The notes: generated by a model from the letters alone, not told the origin. Shown: positions 9,086 to 18,675, counted from the first letter of the stretch. The stretch: DNA of 64,000 nucleotides from an uncultured Paracoccaceae bacterium (GCA_947503175.1 CANNCO010000001.1:1240001-1304000); one strand, 5' to 3'. Made by a program: numbers and translations.

Positions 9086-9115
9086 CGGCCACAGTCCTGG
9101 ACTGTGGCCGTCTTT
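9086..9115 (+). terminator. Intrinsic terminator after the secreted-repeat/lipoprotein unit
   Basis: An 11-bp perfect stem (CGGCCACAGTC / GACTGTGGCCG) with a CTG loop is followed by TCTTT. It lies 40 bp after the small lipoprotein gene and closes that unit. Confidence 0.85.
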
Positions 9116-9298
9116 GCTGCTGCGATGCTCGCCATCCTGACCTTCGGCTGGCTTGGGGCCGATCCCGTGCAGCTAAGGTCCGCTTCGCCGAACGCTCGGG
9201 TCAATACCAGGATGCTCAGGAACCCCTGAACCAAAAGCGTTTTGACAAGCGTTCTTTACGCCCAGCAGGTCGACAAAGTTCCGCGCCGCCCCTCAATC

Positions 9299-10041
9299 CG
9301 GCAACTGTGTGCGCCCGTCAAGCGTCAGGAGCGGGCGGTAGAGGTCAGGCCTGCGGTCACGGAAAAAGGCCCCAGTGGGCGCGTATCTCGCGCATATCGT
9401 CGAGATCAAAGGTATGCGCGACGAACATCTCCGATGTGGAGGCTGCACGTTGTACGACCTCACCCCGCGGCCCTGCGATAAAGGCCTGGCCAAAGAAGGT
9501 CACCTCGCCCAATGTGCCTTTCTCAAGCCCCACGCGGTTGGAGCACACCAGCGGCATGATCCGCGCGGCCTCCGGAAATCACTGGTCCCAGCAGACGCCC
9601 ATTCCGATAGTGCCATAGGCCGTCTCAAAAGCGAGAAAGCCGGTATCGCCTGGGTTGGAATAGACCTTCTCATAGCAGCCGGGCAAGCCGAGCGGGATGT
9701 GGGATTTGCGGCAATGCCCGCGTACCAACCCGTCAGCGTCAATGATAACGTTGGTGTTGAAATACGCATTGTTGGCGCGCTCAAAGATATTGGTCGGGAT
9801 GACGATGGCCAACTCGCGAGCTAAAGCCCGCATGTGGCATACCGTTGGCCCATCCATCGCCTCGGCCAGTTTGAAGGACGCAGCGTCCATTTCTATGAAC
9901 TGGAACTCGTGTGAGGAGAACATCTCGCCGGGCAGCACCAACTGCGGCAGCGGCCCGGATAACTCGTTCCGCCGTGGCCATGTTGATGTCGTAGTCGTCT
10001 GTGCTTGCCATTTGCATGGCGGCAACGGTCACCTCTCCCAT
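9299..10041 (-). pseudogene. aguB: Decayed N-carbamoylputrescine amidase (nitrilase superfamily)
   Basis: Fragments in three frames together resemble a complete amidase. The start (MGEVTVAAMQMASTDDYDIN) is at 10041; a frameshift follows after about 30 codons; the middle frame holds PGEMFSSHEFQ, the lysine region CRKSHIPLG and the catalytic-Cys region GMGVCWDQ. It then hits TGA at 9579-9581 exactly where the family has Trp (CWDQWFPE). After the stop the frame resumes with FPEAARIMPLVCSNRVG. A last frameshift in a T-run near 9365 precedes RDRRPDLYRPLL. Three lesions make this a pseudogene. The intact enzyme would hydrolyse N-carbamoylputrescine to putrescine, CO2 and ammonia. Confidence 0.88.
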
Positions 10042-10079
10042 TCCCGATCTCCTCGAAACGTTCGCCTAAGGCAAATACG

Positions 10080-11593
10080 CTATGCGCAGGAAATCTGCTG
10101 CTTGTTTGGCGATGCCTTGAGTAATGAAGTGGATGTCCTAAAGCACTGGGTCAGCACTTGCTTCGCCGATCCTTCCGGAATCGCGCCGCGAGTCCAACTT
10201 CGGTCAGTGTTGAAACGCATGCTTACATATGCATCGGCAAGCACATTGTTGTTTCGCCGAAGCAGCACCGAGGCGGTCAGGAGTTTTGCGGTCGCTTCCA
10301 CGAACCAGCGTGCCTCGCATTCGGAAACCTCGCCCGGCCATCTTTGCATGTGCGCTTTTAGTGCCGCGTCGTAATGCCGGTCCAGACCGCGGGCCGCCGC
10401 CAGTTCACTTGTCAGCATTTTGGCTGACAGGGGCTCGCGCATAACTGTGCGCAGCGCGTCGAAACAGACGACGTTGGCCGAACCCTCCCATATCCCGTTC
10501 AACGGAGCCTCGCGGTAGAGTATCGGGAGCGGGTTGTCCTCAATGTATCCCATACCACCTATTGCTTCCATCGCCTCGGAGACCACAAGCGGGCAGAGCT
10601 TGTTGGCGGCGTATCTGGCGATCGCTACTGCGATGCGCGCATATGCACGATCTTCGTTACTGGTTCGGTCAAACGTGCCGGCAATGTGCAAGCCTGAAGC
10701 CAATGTCCCAGCCCAATCGAGCGCGATGGCCGTGCCAAGCCGTATATGGTGCACCATCTCGACAATCGTTCGAACCCCGTCACCCTGTGGACCGAAACTA
10801 TGCGCCAACGCGCCTCGGTACTCAATCTCGGCCGATGCGTTGGAGCGATTTCCGAGCTTGTCTTTCAATCTTTGAATTTCGATGGTATTTCGCTCGCCGT
10901 CCAATCAGCGCTGGACCAGGAAACAGGTCAATCCCTCCGGACCCTGCGCCAGGGTGACAGACCCGTCCGACATCGGCGCGGAGCAAAACCATTGTGACCG
11001 GTCAGTCGCCAGGCATCTCCGTCGAACTCGGCGCGCGTAGTGTTGCTGCGCACATCCGATCCGCCCTGCTTCTCAGTGATCGCCATACCCAGAGTCGCTC
11101 CTCGCTTGGCCTTCAAGGGACGCAACGATGGGTCGTATTCGCGCGACAGAAGCTTCGCTGGCCAATGATCCAGGTTCGCCCCGGCGTTCAGGAGAACCGG
11201 AATGGCGGCGTTAGTCATCGTCAACGTGCAGCAATCGTCCGGCTCGACTTGGCTGGCGAGATAGACCATGCACGCTTGGGCTAGGTGACGGTCGCGACCG
11301 CCTTCCCATGCAATGGAATGACATCCGGCCGCAATCGAGGTTGCCATGAACTGGCGATACGCTGGATGGAACCGTACCTCATCGAGACGCCGCCCGCCGG
11401 CGTCGAACTGCTGTAGTTCGGACATATTGCGGTTCGCGTCCCGCGCTGCCTCCCGCATTCCAAAGCTGCCCAGTATTCCGCCATAGGCGTCGAGCGGAGA
11501 GGTTTCGAGTTCGCTGGCCGAAACAAGGCTTCTTAGAAGAGGATCGTCCTGCCAGAGATTCCGGTCGCTGGCAGTCGGAGGCTGATTTGTCAC
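10080..11593 (-). pseudogene. Decayed AidB-like acyl-CoA dehydrogenase
   Basis: The N-terminal part (from ATG 11593) carries LWQDDPLLRSL and the flavin-binding ITEKQGGSDVRSNTT pattern of the AidB/isovaleryl-CoA dehydrogenase-like family. Near 10990 a one-base loss shifts the frame (GHN|WFCSAPMSDG continues in the next frame). About 25 codons later a TGA at 10905-10907 stands where relatives have Trp, followed by LDGERNTIEIQRLKDKLGNR and a good C-terminal half (EAIGGMGYIEDNPLPILYRE, GIWEGSANV). So one frameshift and one nonsense codon interrupt an otherwise recognisable ~500-codon gene. It abuts the broken amidase, so decay has affected the whole 9.3-11.6 kb segment. Confidence 0.88.
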
Positions 11594-11863
11594 CTCATGC
11601 GCTCCCAGACCGGTCAGCTAACCCAGTTTTGCAGGCTTCGGCAGATCCTTTGCTGAACACACGCGTTGTGGTCCTGCCAAGCTAACATAGATCTCTGTGC
11701 CTGGGGCCGAGGTCTGATTTGGCGAGGCCGCGCCACAGCTCCACATCGGTCGGTGAACCGCAGTGCGGGCCGTGAGTGAAGTTGCCACAACTCCGTCAGT
11801 AGGCCTGTCGCTGAACCGCTCCAAGGTCGGCTTTGAGCCCGAAGCGGTCGTCACCTGCACTGC
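11594..11863. other. 270-bp gap with no gene
   Basis: This stretch separates the decayed acyl-CoA dehydrogenase from the EamA gene. It contains GTCGGCTTTGAGCCC (11826-11840), the same 15-mer as at 26161-26175; a match of this length can occur by chance in 64 kb. I see no other signal. Confidence 0.5.
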
Positions 11864-12709
11864 CTAATTTCTCGCGCGACTGACGATCAGCCCAAGAGTC
11901 ACCAGCGCGGCAGAGATAAAGCGCCACACACCGAATCCTTCCTTAAGTATGAACGTCGAAATGAGCGCTGCGAATAGCACGCTTGTTTCCCGCAAGCCGG
12001 AAACCATGCCCATTGGCGCAACCGCCAATGCATATACAATGATCCAATAGGCCCCGATCTGCATCGCGCCACCGGCGAACCCGACCAACGCACTGTTCCT
12101 GATGACCCCAACGATCTCTCGACGTTTCCAGGTGAGCGCGATCAGAAAAGTCAGAACGCCATTCCCAATTGTGAGCCACACCGCGAAACCCAACACGGAA
12201 CCCGCTTGTCGCGCGCCCAATCCGTCGACGACCGTATAGGCAGCAATGCAAACTCCGGTCGCAAGCGCAAAGAAGACAGCTTTCGGTTTGATCGCACTGG
12301 CTTTTCCGCCATCAAAGGTGAGTGCCATGACCCCCACGGCAAGGCACCCAATGCCAACGAGTGCAAACCCGCTGACATGTTCACCGGCAAAAACGAATGC
12401 GCCCACTGTCACGAGAATCGGTGCGGAACCCCGGGCGATGGGATACACCTGTCCAAGGTCGCCGTGGTCGTAGGCGACAGGAAGAAAGAAATGATATCCG
12501 GTGTGAATGAGGATGCTCAACGCCAATAGCGGCCAGCTTGCCGGTGCTGGGCTGTCCACAAAAGGCAGGGCAAACAGCGACAGAACACTGCCGGCCAACG
12601 TGACAACTGCCATGACGGCGATACGGTCACCGCTGATCTTAATTAGTGCATTCCAGCCCGCGTGCAAAGCGGCTGCGATCAGTATCAGCAGTGTTATCTC
12701 AAGGCTCAT
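11864..12709 (-). CDS. EamA/DMT-family transporter
   Basis: The protein has 281 residues from the ATG at 12709 (a TTG two codons upstream is possible). It shows about ten hydrophobic segments in two similar halves, the layout of the drug/metabolite transporter superfamily, with the typical ending of a helix of small residues (FISAALVTLGLIVSR). Members export or import metabolites or amino acids; the substrate cannot be told from sequence. It stands alone between a decayed region and tRNA-Ser. Confidence 0.85.
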   Translation of the reverse strand: MSLEITLLILIAAALHAGWNALIKISGDRIAVMAVVTLAGSVLSLFALPFVDSPAPASWPLLALSILIHTGYHFFLPVAYDHGDLGQVYPIARGSAPILVTVGAFVFAGEHVSGFALVGIGCLAVGVMALTFDGGKASAIKPKAVFFALATGVCIAAYTVVDGLGARQAGSVLGFAVWLTIGNGVLTFLIALTWKRREIVGVIRNSALVGFAGGAMQIGAYWIIVYALAVAPMGMVSGLRETSVLFAALISTFILKEGFGVWRFISAALVTLGLIVSRARN

Positions 12710-12833
12710 GATCAAGAAGACTAACTGTTGACCAGAGAATTGCTACCGTTCGTTGAATTCGACCAAAGACAACTTCGTCCCGCAAAGCGGCCATCGAACC
12801 GGCGTAGTCTAACGTGGCATAATCAGCGGCGAA

Positions 12834-12923
12834 TGGCGGAGAGACAGGGATTCGAACCCTGGGACCGCTCTCACGGTCAACGGTTTTCAAGACCGCCGCA
12901 TTCGACCACTCTGCCACCTCTCC
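12834..12923 (-). tRNA. tRNA-Ser (UGA anticodon)
   Basis: A 90-nt class II tRNA with encoded CCA. The acceptor GGAGAGG pairs with TCTCTCC (last pair G-T), the anticodon loop CTTGAAA presents TGA, there is a long variable arm, and the T-arm reads GGTTCGAATCC. Length and variable arm are as expected for serine. Confidence 0.97.
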
Positions 12924-12972
12924 GCTGGCCGTCCTCTAACGCGACCGGGGGCGCTAGGGCAAGGGGCCGCAG

Positions 12973-13689
12973 CTATTCGATGTGGATATTGACGCGGCGG
13001 TTGCGGGCGCCCTTCTTTTCGATCTTGCCGATCCGCAGGGGGCCGATTTCGCCGGTGCGCGCCACATGGGTGCCGCCGCAGGGCTGCAGATCGACCTGCC
13101 CCGCCCCCTGCCCGATCCGGATCAGGCGGATGCGGCCTGCCCCGCGCGGGGGCTGGACCGACATGGTCTTGACGAGCGAGGGGTTCGCGTCGAGTTCATC
13201 CTCGGTGATCCAGTCCTCAGTGACCGTCAGGTCATCAGCCACCAGATCGTTCAGCGCCGCCTCCAGCGCCTCGCGGTTGTGCGGCGCTTCGGGCATGTCG
13301 AAATCAAGCCGCCCCTTTTCAGTGCCGATCGACCCACCCGTCACCGGAAGCGGGATCACCACCGACAGAAGATGAAGTGCGGTATGCACGCGCATATGCC
13401 GGAGGCGGCGGTCCCAGTCGAGCGTCTGCATCACGGTCGCGCCGATCGGCGGCAGGGGTTCGGGCTCGCCCGGGATCAGGACGATATCGTCGCCCGCGCC
13501 CTTCAGCGTCGTGGCCACGGGGATGCGGCCGCCCTCCCATGTCACCGCGCCGGAATCGCCCGGCTGACCGCCGCCTGTCGCATAGAACAGGGTCGCGTCG
13601 AGGATCAGCCCGCCTTCGTCGGTGTGGCCTGTCACGAACGCCTCGGCCTCGGTCAGGTAAGGATCGTTGCGAAAGAGTTGTTCGGTCAT
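12973..13689 (-). CDS. Alanyl-tRNA editing protein (AlaX family)
   Basis: From ATG 13689 the protein has 238 residues. It carries the two zinc-binding motifs of the editing domain: HTALH at 102-106 and CGGTH at 204-208, plus FYATGGGQPGD near residue 35, the typical N-terminal loop of AlaX/AlaRS editing domains. AlaX hydrolyses Ser- or Gly-mischarged tRNA-Ala in trans. The start overlaps the stop of the upstream MscS gene (ATGA), making it the last gene of a long minus-strand run; six further codons upstream are in frame but lie inside the MscS gene. A tRNA-Ser gene follows 50 bp downstream. Confidence 0.92.
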   Translation of the reverse strand: MTEQLFRNDPYLTEAEAFVTGHTDEGGLILDATLFYATGGGQPGDSGAVTWEGGRIPVATTLKGAGDDIVLIPGEPEPLPPIGATVMQTLDWDRRLRHMRVHTALHLLSVVIPLPVTGGSIGTEKGRLDFDMPEAPHNREALEAALNDLVADDLTVTEDWITEDELDANPSLVKTMSVQPPRGAGRIRLIRIGQGAGQVDLQPCGGTHVARTGEIGPLRIGKIEKKGARNRRVNIHIE

Positions 13690-16034
13690 CAGCCCTGCCC
13701 CCCACAATCCGATGAGGCCGCACCAGACCCCAGCGCCTCGGGGTTGCGCAGCCAGACATCGCGCTGTGCGAAGGGTATTTCGATCCCTTCCTCGGCAAAC
13801 CGCCGCGCGATTTCGTGGTTCATATCCGATTTCACGCCCAGAACCCAGTTCACGTCGCGCAGGATCGCCCGGATTTCGAAATCGAGGCTGTCGGCGCCGA
13901 ACCCGCGGAACAGGACGGCGGGCGGCGGGTTCAGAAGCACCATGGGGTGCGCTTCGGCAATCTCGCGCAGGATCTTTTCCACCAGCCTGGTATCGGTGCC
14001 ATAGGCCACGCCCACCGGCACGATCGCGCGCCCGATGGAGTTGCCGCGCGTGTAGTTGATCACGGTGCCCGAGACGAAATCGGCATTGGGCACGATTACG
14101 TCGGTGCGGTCGAAGGTCTCGATCCGGGTCGAGCGGACCGAGATGTCGCGGACATAGCCCATCTGGCCCCCGACCTCGACCCAGTCGCCTTCGGAGATCG
14201 GGCGTTCGATCAGAAGGATGATGCCCGAGACGAAGTTCGACACGATGTTCTGAAGGCCGAACCCCACGCCGACGGCAAGGGCGCTGGCAAAGATCGCAAG
14301 CGAGGCAAGGTTGATACCGGCCGCCGTGATCGCGATGAGGCCCGCCAGGAATATCCCCACATAGCCCACGCCCGAGACGATGGCGTTCCGCCCGCCCACA
14401 TCCAGCCTTGTGCGTGGAAGAACGCTGGTCCGCAGGGTACTCTGGACAAACCGCGTCACCCCGTAGCCGAGGCCGAAGATGATGGCGACCACCAGAAAAT
14501 CAGCAGGGGAAATCCGGGTCTCGCCCAACGTGATCCCGGCCAGAAAACGGGACCAGAGCTCGCTCAGTTCGGCGGGCCGCACACCCCAGATCAGCGCAAA
14601 GAGCGGCAGCGAGGCAAGAACGAAACAGAAGCTGATCAGGACCGGAACCAGCGCATCGCCCACTTCGGCGGCCTTGTGCCCCTTGATCGCGGCATAGACG
14701 TCGCGGATCGGCCCGTGCAGGATCACCAGCGCACCGATGAGCGCCAGCGACATCGCCGTGGGAAAGACCATGGAGGCCGACAGGTTCTGATAGCCCAGCG
14801 CGGCTGCGATGGGACCGATCACACCGACAAGCATCGCACCGCGGCCCAGAAGGCGCATCATCTGGGCGCGGAACCCGCTTTCGGGCGCGGCTTCGGTCGA
14901 GTTCCGGGCGGATTGCGTCAGGAAACGGCCCATGCGGAACAGGCTGAGCCCCACCAGCACCAGAAGCGGGAAACTCCAGATCACCGCCGCGGCATCGGCC
15001 TTGGAATCGAAGTCGAAGAGCGTTCCGACGATGATCGACGCCCCGAGCAAAAGACCCAGCCCGGCACTGTAGCGCCGGCCACGGGCATTCTCTGCTTCGT
15101 CCAGGTCCAGCGGTCCCGTCATATGCGACCCTGCCGGAAAGACACGCGCGCCAAGCCAGAGCGACCCAAAGACAAAGATGCCCGCGACCGGCAGGCTTTC
15201 GATGATCGCCGTTCCCCGGAGCCCGAGAAGACCGGTCGACGTCGCCGCAGCCGCGACGAACGTAAGCCCGAGCACCGGCAACAGCACCTGACCGAGCGAG
15301 ACGACGAAGCCCAGCGCCAGACGCCCGGCCCGGCCCTTGCGCGCCTGCACGGCCCGCGTGACCGCCTGCATCCAGCGGCGTCCGCGGGCAAAGAGCAAGA
15401 GACCGATTGCCGTCAGCCCGATGGTCAGCGGCAAGGCATCGCGCGCCTCGGCCATCTGTGCGTCGCTCGACCAGCTTCGCGTGATTTCGCGCCAGATGCT
15501 CAGCAACCGGTCGCGGGCCAGCCGGACGCCATGTTCCAGCGTCGTGGGCGACAGGGGCGACAGTTCGACCTCCAGAAGCTGCTCTGTCTGGCGTTCGCGG
15601 ATCACCTGATCCAACTCGCCGATGACCCCATCGGCGCGGTTATAGGCCTCGGTCGCCGCGACCTGCGGGGCCAGAAGCCGGGCAAGCTGGTCGTTGAGCT
15701 GGGTGCGCCGCGACGCGATATCCTCGGGTTCGCTTTCACCTTCCGCAGGCGCCGCGCCAAGGGCCGAAAGCTGGCTTTGAAGCGTGTCGATCCGGGTCTG
15801 GTTCGCGGTCTCCGCCCCAAGGAACTCGGCACGCCAGCCGGCGATCTCGTTGCGCAGTGCTTCGAGCGTATCGCTGGAAGCGCCACCGGCCTGCAAGGCC
15901 CGTTCGGCCCGTTCCGCCACGCGTTCCCACTGAACATAGTCGATCGGGGCTTCGCTCGTCTGCGCCGATGCCGTGACCAGCGCGGCCAGCAACAGGGCTG
16001 CGACGACGGCGAGAAGACCCCGGACGCGGATCAT
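13689..16034 (-). CDS. Large MscS-family mechanosensitive channel with N-terminal DUF3772-type region
   Basis: A 781-residue protein: signal peptide (residues 1-25), a periplasmic helical region with coiled-coil character (about 30-190), many membrane helices (about 200-590), then the MscS pore and beta domain (NIVSNFVSGIILLIERPISE, then GDWVEVGGQMGYV) and a C-terminal alpha/beta cage. It is much longer than E. coli MscS (286 residues) and resembles the DUF3772-MscS architecture. Such channels open under membrane tension to release solutes. Its start overlaps the stop of cysK and its stop overlaps the start of alaX, so all three are probably translated from one message. Confidence 0.9.
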   Translation of the reverse strand: MIRVRGLLAVVAALLLAALVTASAQTSEAPIDYVQWERVAERAERALQAGGASSDTLEALRNEIAGWRAEFLGAETANQTRIDTLQSQLSALGAAPAEGESEPEDIASRRTQLNDQLARLLAPQVAATEAYNRADGVIGELDQVIRERQTEQLLEVELSPLSPTTLEHGVRLARDRLLSIWREITRSWSSDAQMAEARDALPLTIGLTAIGLLLFARGRRWMQAVTRAVQARKGRAGRLALGFVVSLGQVLLPVLGLTFVAAAATSTGLLGLRGTAIIESLPVAGIFVFGSLWLGARVFPAGSHMTGPLDLDEAENARGRRYSAGLGLLLGASIIVGTLFDFDSKADAAAVIWSFPLLVLVGLSLFRMGRFLTQSARNSTEAAPESGFRAQMMRLLGRGAMLVGVIGPIAAALGYQNLSASMVFPTAMSLALIGALVILHGPIRDVYAAIKGHKAAEVGDALVPVLISFCFVLASLPLFALIWGVRPAELSELWSRFLAGITLGETRISPADFLVVAIIFGLGYGVTRFVQSTLRTSVLPRTRLDVGGRNAIVSGVGYVGIFLAGLIAITAAGINLASLAIFASALAVGVGFGLQNIVSNFVSGIILLIERPISEGDWVEVGGQMGYVRDISVRSTRIETFDRTDVIVPNADFVSGTVINYTRGNSIGRAIVPVGVAYGTDTRLVEKILREIAEAHPMVLLNPPPAVLFRGFGADSLDFEIRAILRDVNWVLGVKSDMNHEIARRFAEEGIEIPFAQRDVWLRNPEALGSGAASSDCGGQG

Positions 16035-17065
16035 TGATCCAGAAACACCGATGGCAGAATGCGATCCTCGGCCTCAAGCCATGCGGGCACGGGCAGGTCC
16101 TTGCTGCGCAGAAACTCGGGGCTGAAGAGCTTGGACTGATAGCGGGTGCCATAGTCGCAGAGGATCGTCACGATGGTGTGGCCCGGTCCCATCTCGCGCG
16201 CCAGGCGCATGGCGCCTGCGATGTTGATGCCGGACGAACCGCCCAGACACAGCCCCTCATGCGCCAGAAGATCGAACACGATCGGCAGGGCCTCGCTGTC
16301 GGGGATCTTGAAGCTGACATCCGGTTTGAAGCCTTCGAGGTTCGCCGTCTCGCGCCCCTGCCCGATCCCTTCGGTGATCGAGCTGCCCTCGGCCTTGAAC
16401 TCGCCGGTCGTATAGAAGGAATGGATGGCGGAGCCTTCGGGATCAGCCAGACCGATCTTCACGCCCTTGGGCTGCAGCGCCATGCCGACGCCCGCAAGCG
16501 TCCCACCGGTGCCGACCGAACAGACGAACCCGTTGACCTTGCCCCCGGTCTGATCCCAGATCTCCGGCCCGGTGCCGTCGATATGGGCCTGCCGGTTGGC
16601 CACGTTGTCGAACTGATTGGCCCAGATCGCGCCATTGCGTTCGGATTGCGCCAACCGCTCGGCCAGACGCTGGGAGTAGCGGACATAGTTGTTGGGGTTC
16701 TTGTAGGGAACCGCCGGAACCTGAACCAGTTCGGCCCCCGCAAGCCGCAGCATGTCCTTTTTTTCCTGACTCTGGGTTTCGGGAATGACAATGACGGTGC
16801 GAAACCCCAGCGACGCGCCCACCAGCGCGAGGCCGATGCCGGTATTGCCCGCCGTCCCTTCGACGATGGTACCACCCGGTTGCAGGCGGCCCGAAGCCAC
16901 CGCGTCACGGATGATGAACAGCGCCGCACGGTCCTTGACCGACTGGCCGGGGTTCATGAACTCCGCCTTGCCCAGGATCTCGCATCCCGTCGCCTCAGAG
17001 GCGGCGGCGAGCCGGATCAGGGGAGTGTTGCCAACGGCATCGGAAAGAGAGGTTCGAATGGTCAT
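16031..17065 (-). CDS. cysK: Cysteine synthase A
   Basis: A 344-residue PLP enzyme that makes cysteine from O-acetylserine and sulfide. The PLP lysine is K44 in NPGQSVKDRAA, and the phosphate/substrate loop is GTAGNTG at 70-76; GTGGTLAG follows around residue 190. It is about 20-30 residues longer than E. coli CysK, with the extra length at the C-terminus. It lies 48 bp after trgB and overlaps mscS by four bases. In Rhodobacter sphaeroides a cysK next to trgAB contributes to tellurite resistance, so the same role is likely here. Confidence 0.95.
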   Translation of the reverse strand: MTIRTSLSDAVGNTPLIRLAAASEATGCEILGKAEFMNPGQSVKDRAALFIIRDAVASGRLQPGGTIVEGTAGNTGIGLALVGASLGFRTVIVIPETQSQEKKDMLRLAGAELVQVPAVPYKNPNNYVRYSQRLAERLAQSERNGAIWANQFDNVANRQAHIDGTGPEIWDQTGGKVNGFVCSVGTGGTLAGVGMALQPKGVKIGLADPEGSAIHSFYTTGEFKAEGSSITEGIGQGRETANLEGFKPDVSFKIPDSEALPIVFDLLAHEGLCLGGSSGINIAGAMRLAREMGPGHTIVTILCDYGTRYQSKLFSPEFLRSKDLPVPAWLEAEDRILPSVFLDQ

Positions 17066-17113
17066 GGTGCGCCCCTTGTTTACCGCCCTCTCTAGGCCGG
17101 GGCGCGGACAAAC

Positions 17114-18235
17114 TCAAGCAAACCGCGAGCGGTTCTGCGCCAGCCACAGGGCGGTCAGGACAAGGGGGCCTGTCTGGGCCTCTTCCGTATCCAGAAGCCC
17201 CATGAGCGTGTCGAACGGAACGATATGGCTCTGGATATCCTCGGCCTCATGGTCGACCCCGCCCACGCCCGCGGCGTCATCGGGAAGATCGGCAATGCCC
17301 ACATAGCTGATCAGCCACTCGGACACCGCGCCGGGAGAGGGGTAGTAGGCCGCGATGCGGTGCAAGTCGCCAATGGTGATCCCCGCCTCTTCGATGGCCT
17401 CGCGGCGGGCGGTCTGTTCCGGCGTCTCGCCGGGATCGATACGGCCCGCGACGGGTTCCAGCACCCAGGGGCGCGGGTCGCCGCGCATATGGACGCCGAA
17501 CCGGTACTGCTCGATCAGAAGAACGCGATCGCGTTTCGGGTCATACGGCAGGACCGTCACCGCATCGCCCGAGCGGAACGCCGCGCGGGTGACGGGATCG
17601 CTGAGGCTGCCGTCGAATTTCGGAAAGCGCAGCTCCTGTTCGGTCAGCGCGAAGAACTCGGTATAGGGCTGGCGGTCGTCCAGCACCTCGATCCCGTCGG
17701 CGGACATGCCGCGCCGGACGGTTGCGGGCACCGGTTCATTCGCGGCGCGCACGGCAGAAGACGCGCGGACAAGCATCTGGCCATAGCGCGCCTTGATCTG
17801 GTCGGGAGACAGCCTACCCATCCGGCCCATGACCTCGCGCGCCGCAAGAACTGTCATCTCGCCGTGATCGCGCACCCATTGGGCCAGATCCCATGGCCCG
17901 GTGGGCGGGTCCTGCGTTCCGGTCGGGAAATAGACCTCGGTCAGGCGCGGACCTGCGGCGGTCTCGATCTCGACCAGTTGCATGGCATAGTGATAGGCAC
18001 CTTCGTAATAGTCGAGCCGCGCGATATCGCCTGGTTCGACGCCTGTCATCAGGATACCTTCGGCAGTGGCCCCCGGCCGGGGGATGATCGTGGGATGGGT
18101 ACCGCCCCTGACCCCCAGAACCGCATGATCGGGCAGATGCGCAGGCTGGATCTGCGGATCGCGCCCCAGCACGGTCTGCAACAGGGGAACGTGCCGTAAC
18201 GTCCCGTAGAAGAACAGCGATTTGGCCGCGGTCAT
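17114..18235 (-). CDS. trgB: TrgB: gamma-glutamylcyclotransferase-like domain fused to a NUDIX hydrolase
   Basis: A 373-residue two-domain protein. Residues 5-115 carry the FYGTLR motif of the AIG2/gamma-glutamylcyclotransferase-like fold. Residues 190-373 are a NUDIX domain with the complete box from G265 to I287 (pattern Gx5Ex7REUxEExGU, here GRIDPGE then REAIEEAGI), resembling ADP-ribose pyrophosphatases. It overlaps trgA by four bases (ATGA) and precedes cysK, the trgA-trgB-cysK order known from Rhodobacter sphaeroides, where the locus gives high-level tellurite resistance. The biochemical link between a nucleotide-sugar hydrolase and tellurite is unknown. Confidence 0.88.
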   Translation of the reverse strand: MTAAKSLFFYGTLRHVPLLQTVLGRDPQIQPAHLPDHAVLGVRGGTHPTIIPRPGATAEGILMTGVEPGDIARLDYYEGAYHYAMQLVEIETAAGPRLTEVYFPTGTQDPPTGPWDLAQWVRDHGEMTVLAAREVMGRMGRLSPDQIKARYGQMLVRASSAVRAANEPVPATVRRGMSADGIEVLDDRQPYTEFFALTEQELRFPKFDGSLSDPVTRAAFRSGDAVTVLPYDPKRDRVLLIEQYRFGVHMRGDPRPWVLEPVAGRIDPGETPEQTARREAIEEAGITIGDLHRIAAYYPSPGAVSEWLISYVGIADLPDDAAGVGGVDHEAEDIQSHIVPFDTLMGLLDTEEAQTGPLVLTALWLAQNRSRFA

Positions 18236-18672
18236 GACCAGCGATGCGAGATGTACTCGGTGATCAGGCCGCAGATCAGGCTGCCGAATACCGCGGCCCC
18301 AATGACCGGCGGCGTCACGATCATCGCGGAATACTCGATCATCAGGTCGCCCATGCCGCCAAGCGCATCGCCCGGGCCGCCGTAAAATCCGCGAACCGAG
18401 CGCTCGACCATTTCATAGGCCGACCAGATCAGGAGGCACCAGAAGGTGATGGCGAAAACGGTTGTCAGCCCATAGCCGATGGCGGGGACGAACCCGTCAC
18501 CGGCGCGCGCGCCCATAACGCGCCATCCCATGGCCGCGCCGACGATGGCATTGAGCGGCGCAAGAAGCCCCGTACCGCCCGGTTCCGGCATCGCCTCGAT
18601 GATCCGGACAGACACAAACCACGCAAGCGCCGCGAACAGAACTGCGCCGATAAGCTTTGCGGCGGTAGGCAT
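18232..18672 (-). CDS. trgA: TrgA family tellurite-resistance membrane protein
   Basis: A 146-residue protein with four hydrophobic segments (about residues 5-25, 37-52, 63-88 and 115-138) and no catalytic motif. The start MPTAAKLIGAVLFAALAW and the central GLLAPLNAIVGAAMGW are typical of TrgA. It lies 3 bp after cfa and overlaps trgB, so it is within a tight operon. TrgA acts at the inner membrane in tellurite resistance of Rhodobacter; the mechanism is not known. Confidence 0.88.
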   Translation of the reverse strand: MPTAAKLIGAVLFAALAWFVSVRIIEAMPEPGGTGLLAPLNAIVGAAMGWRVMGARAGDGFVPAIGYGLTTVFAITFWCLLIWSAYEMVERSVRGFYGGPGDALGGMGDLMIEYSAMIVTPPVIGAAVFGSLICGLITEYISHRWS

Positions 18673-18675
18673 TTT

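Noticed and set aside
13815-16037. Long open frame of about 740 codons on the plus strand opposite the MscS gene
   Set aside because: It is His/Arg/Asp-rich, shows no family pattern, and mirrors the MscS gene codon by codon, a typical high-GC antisense shadow.
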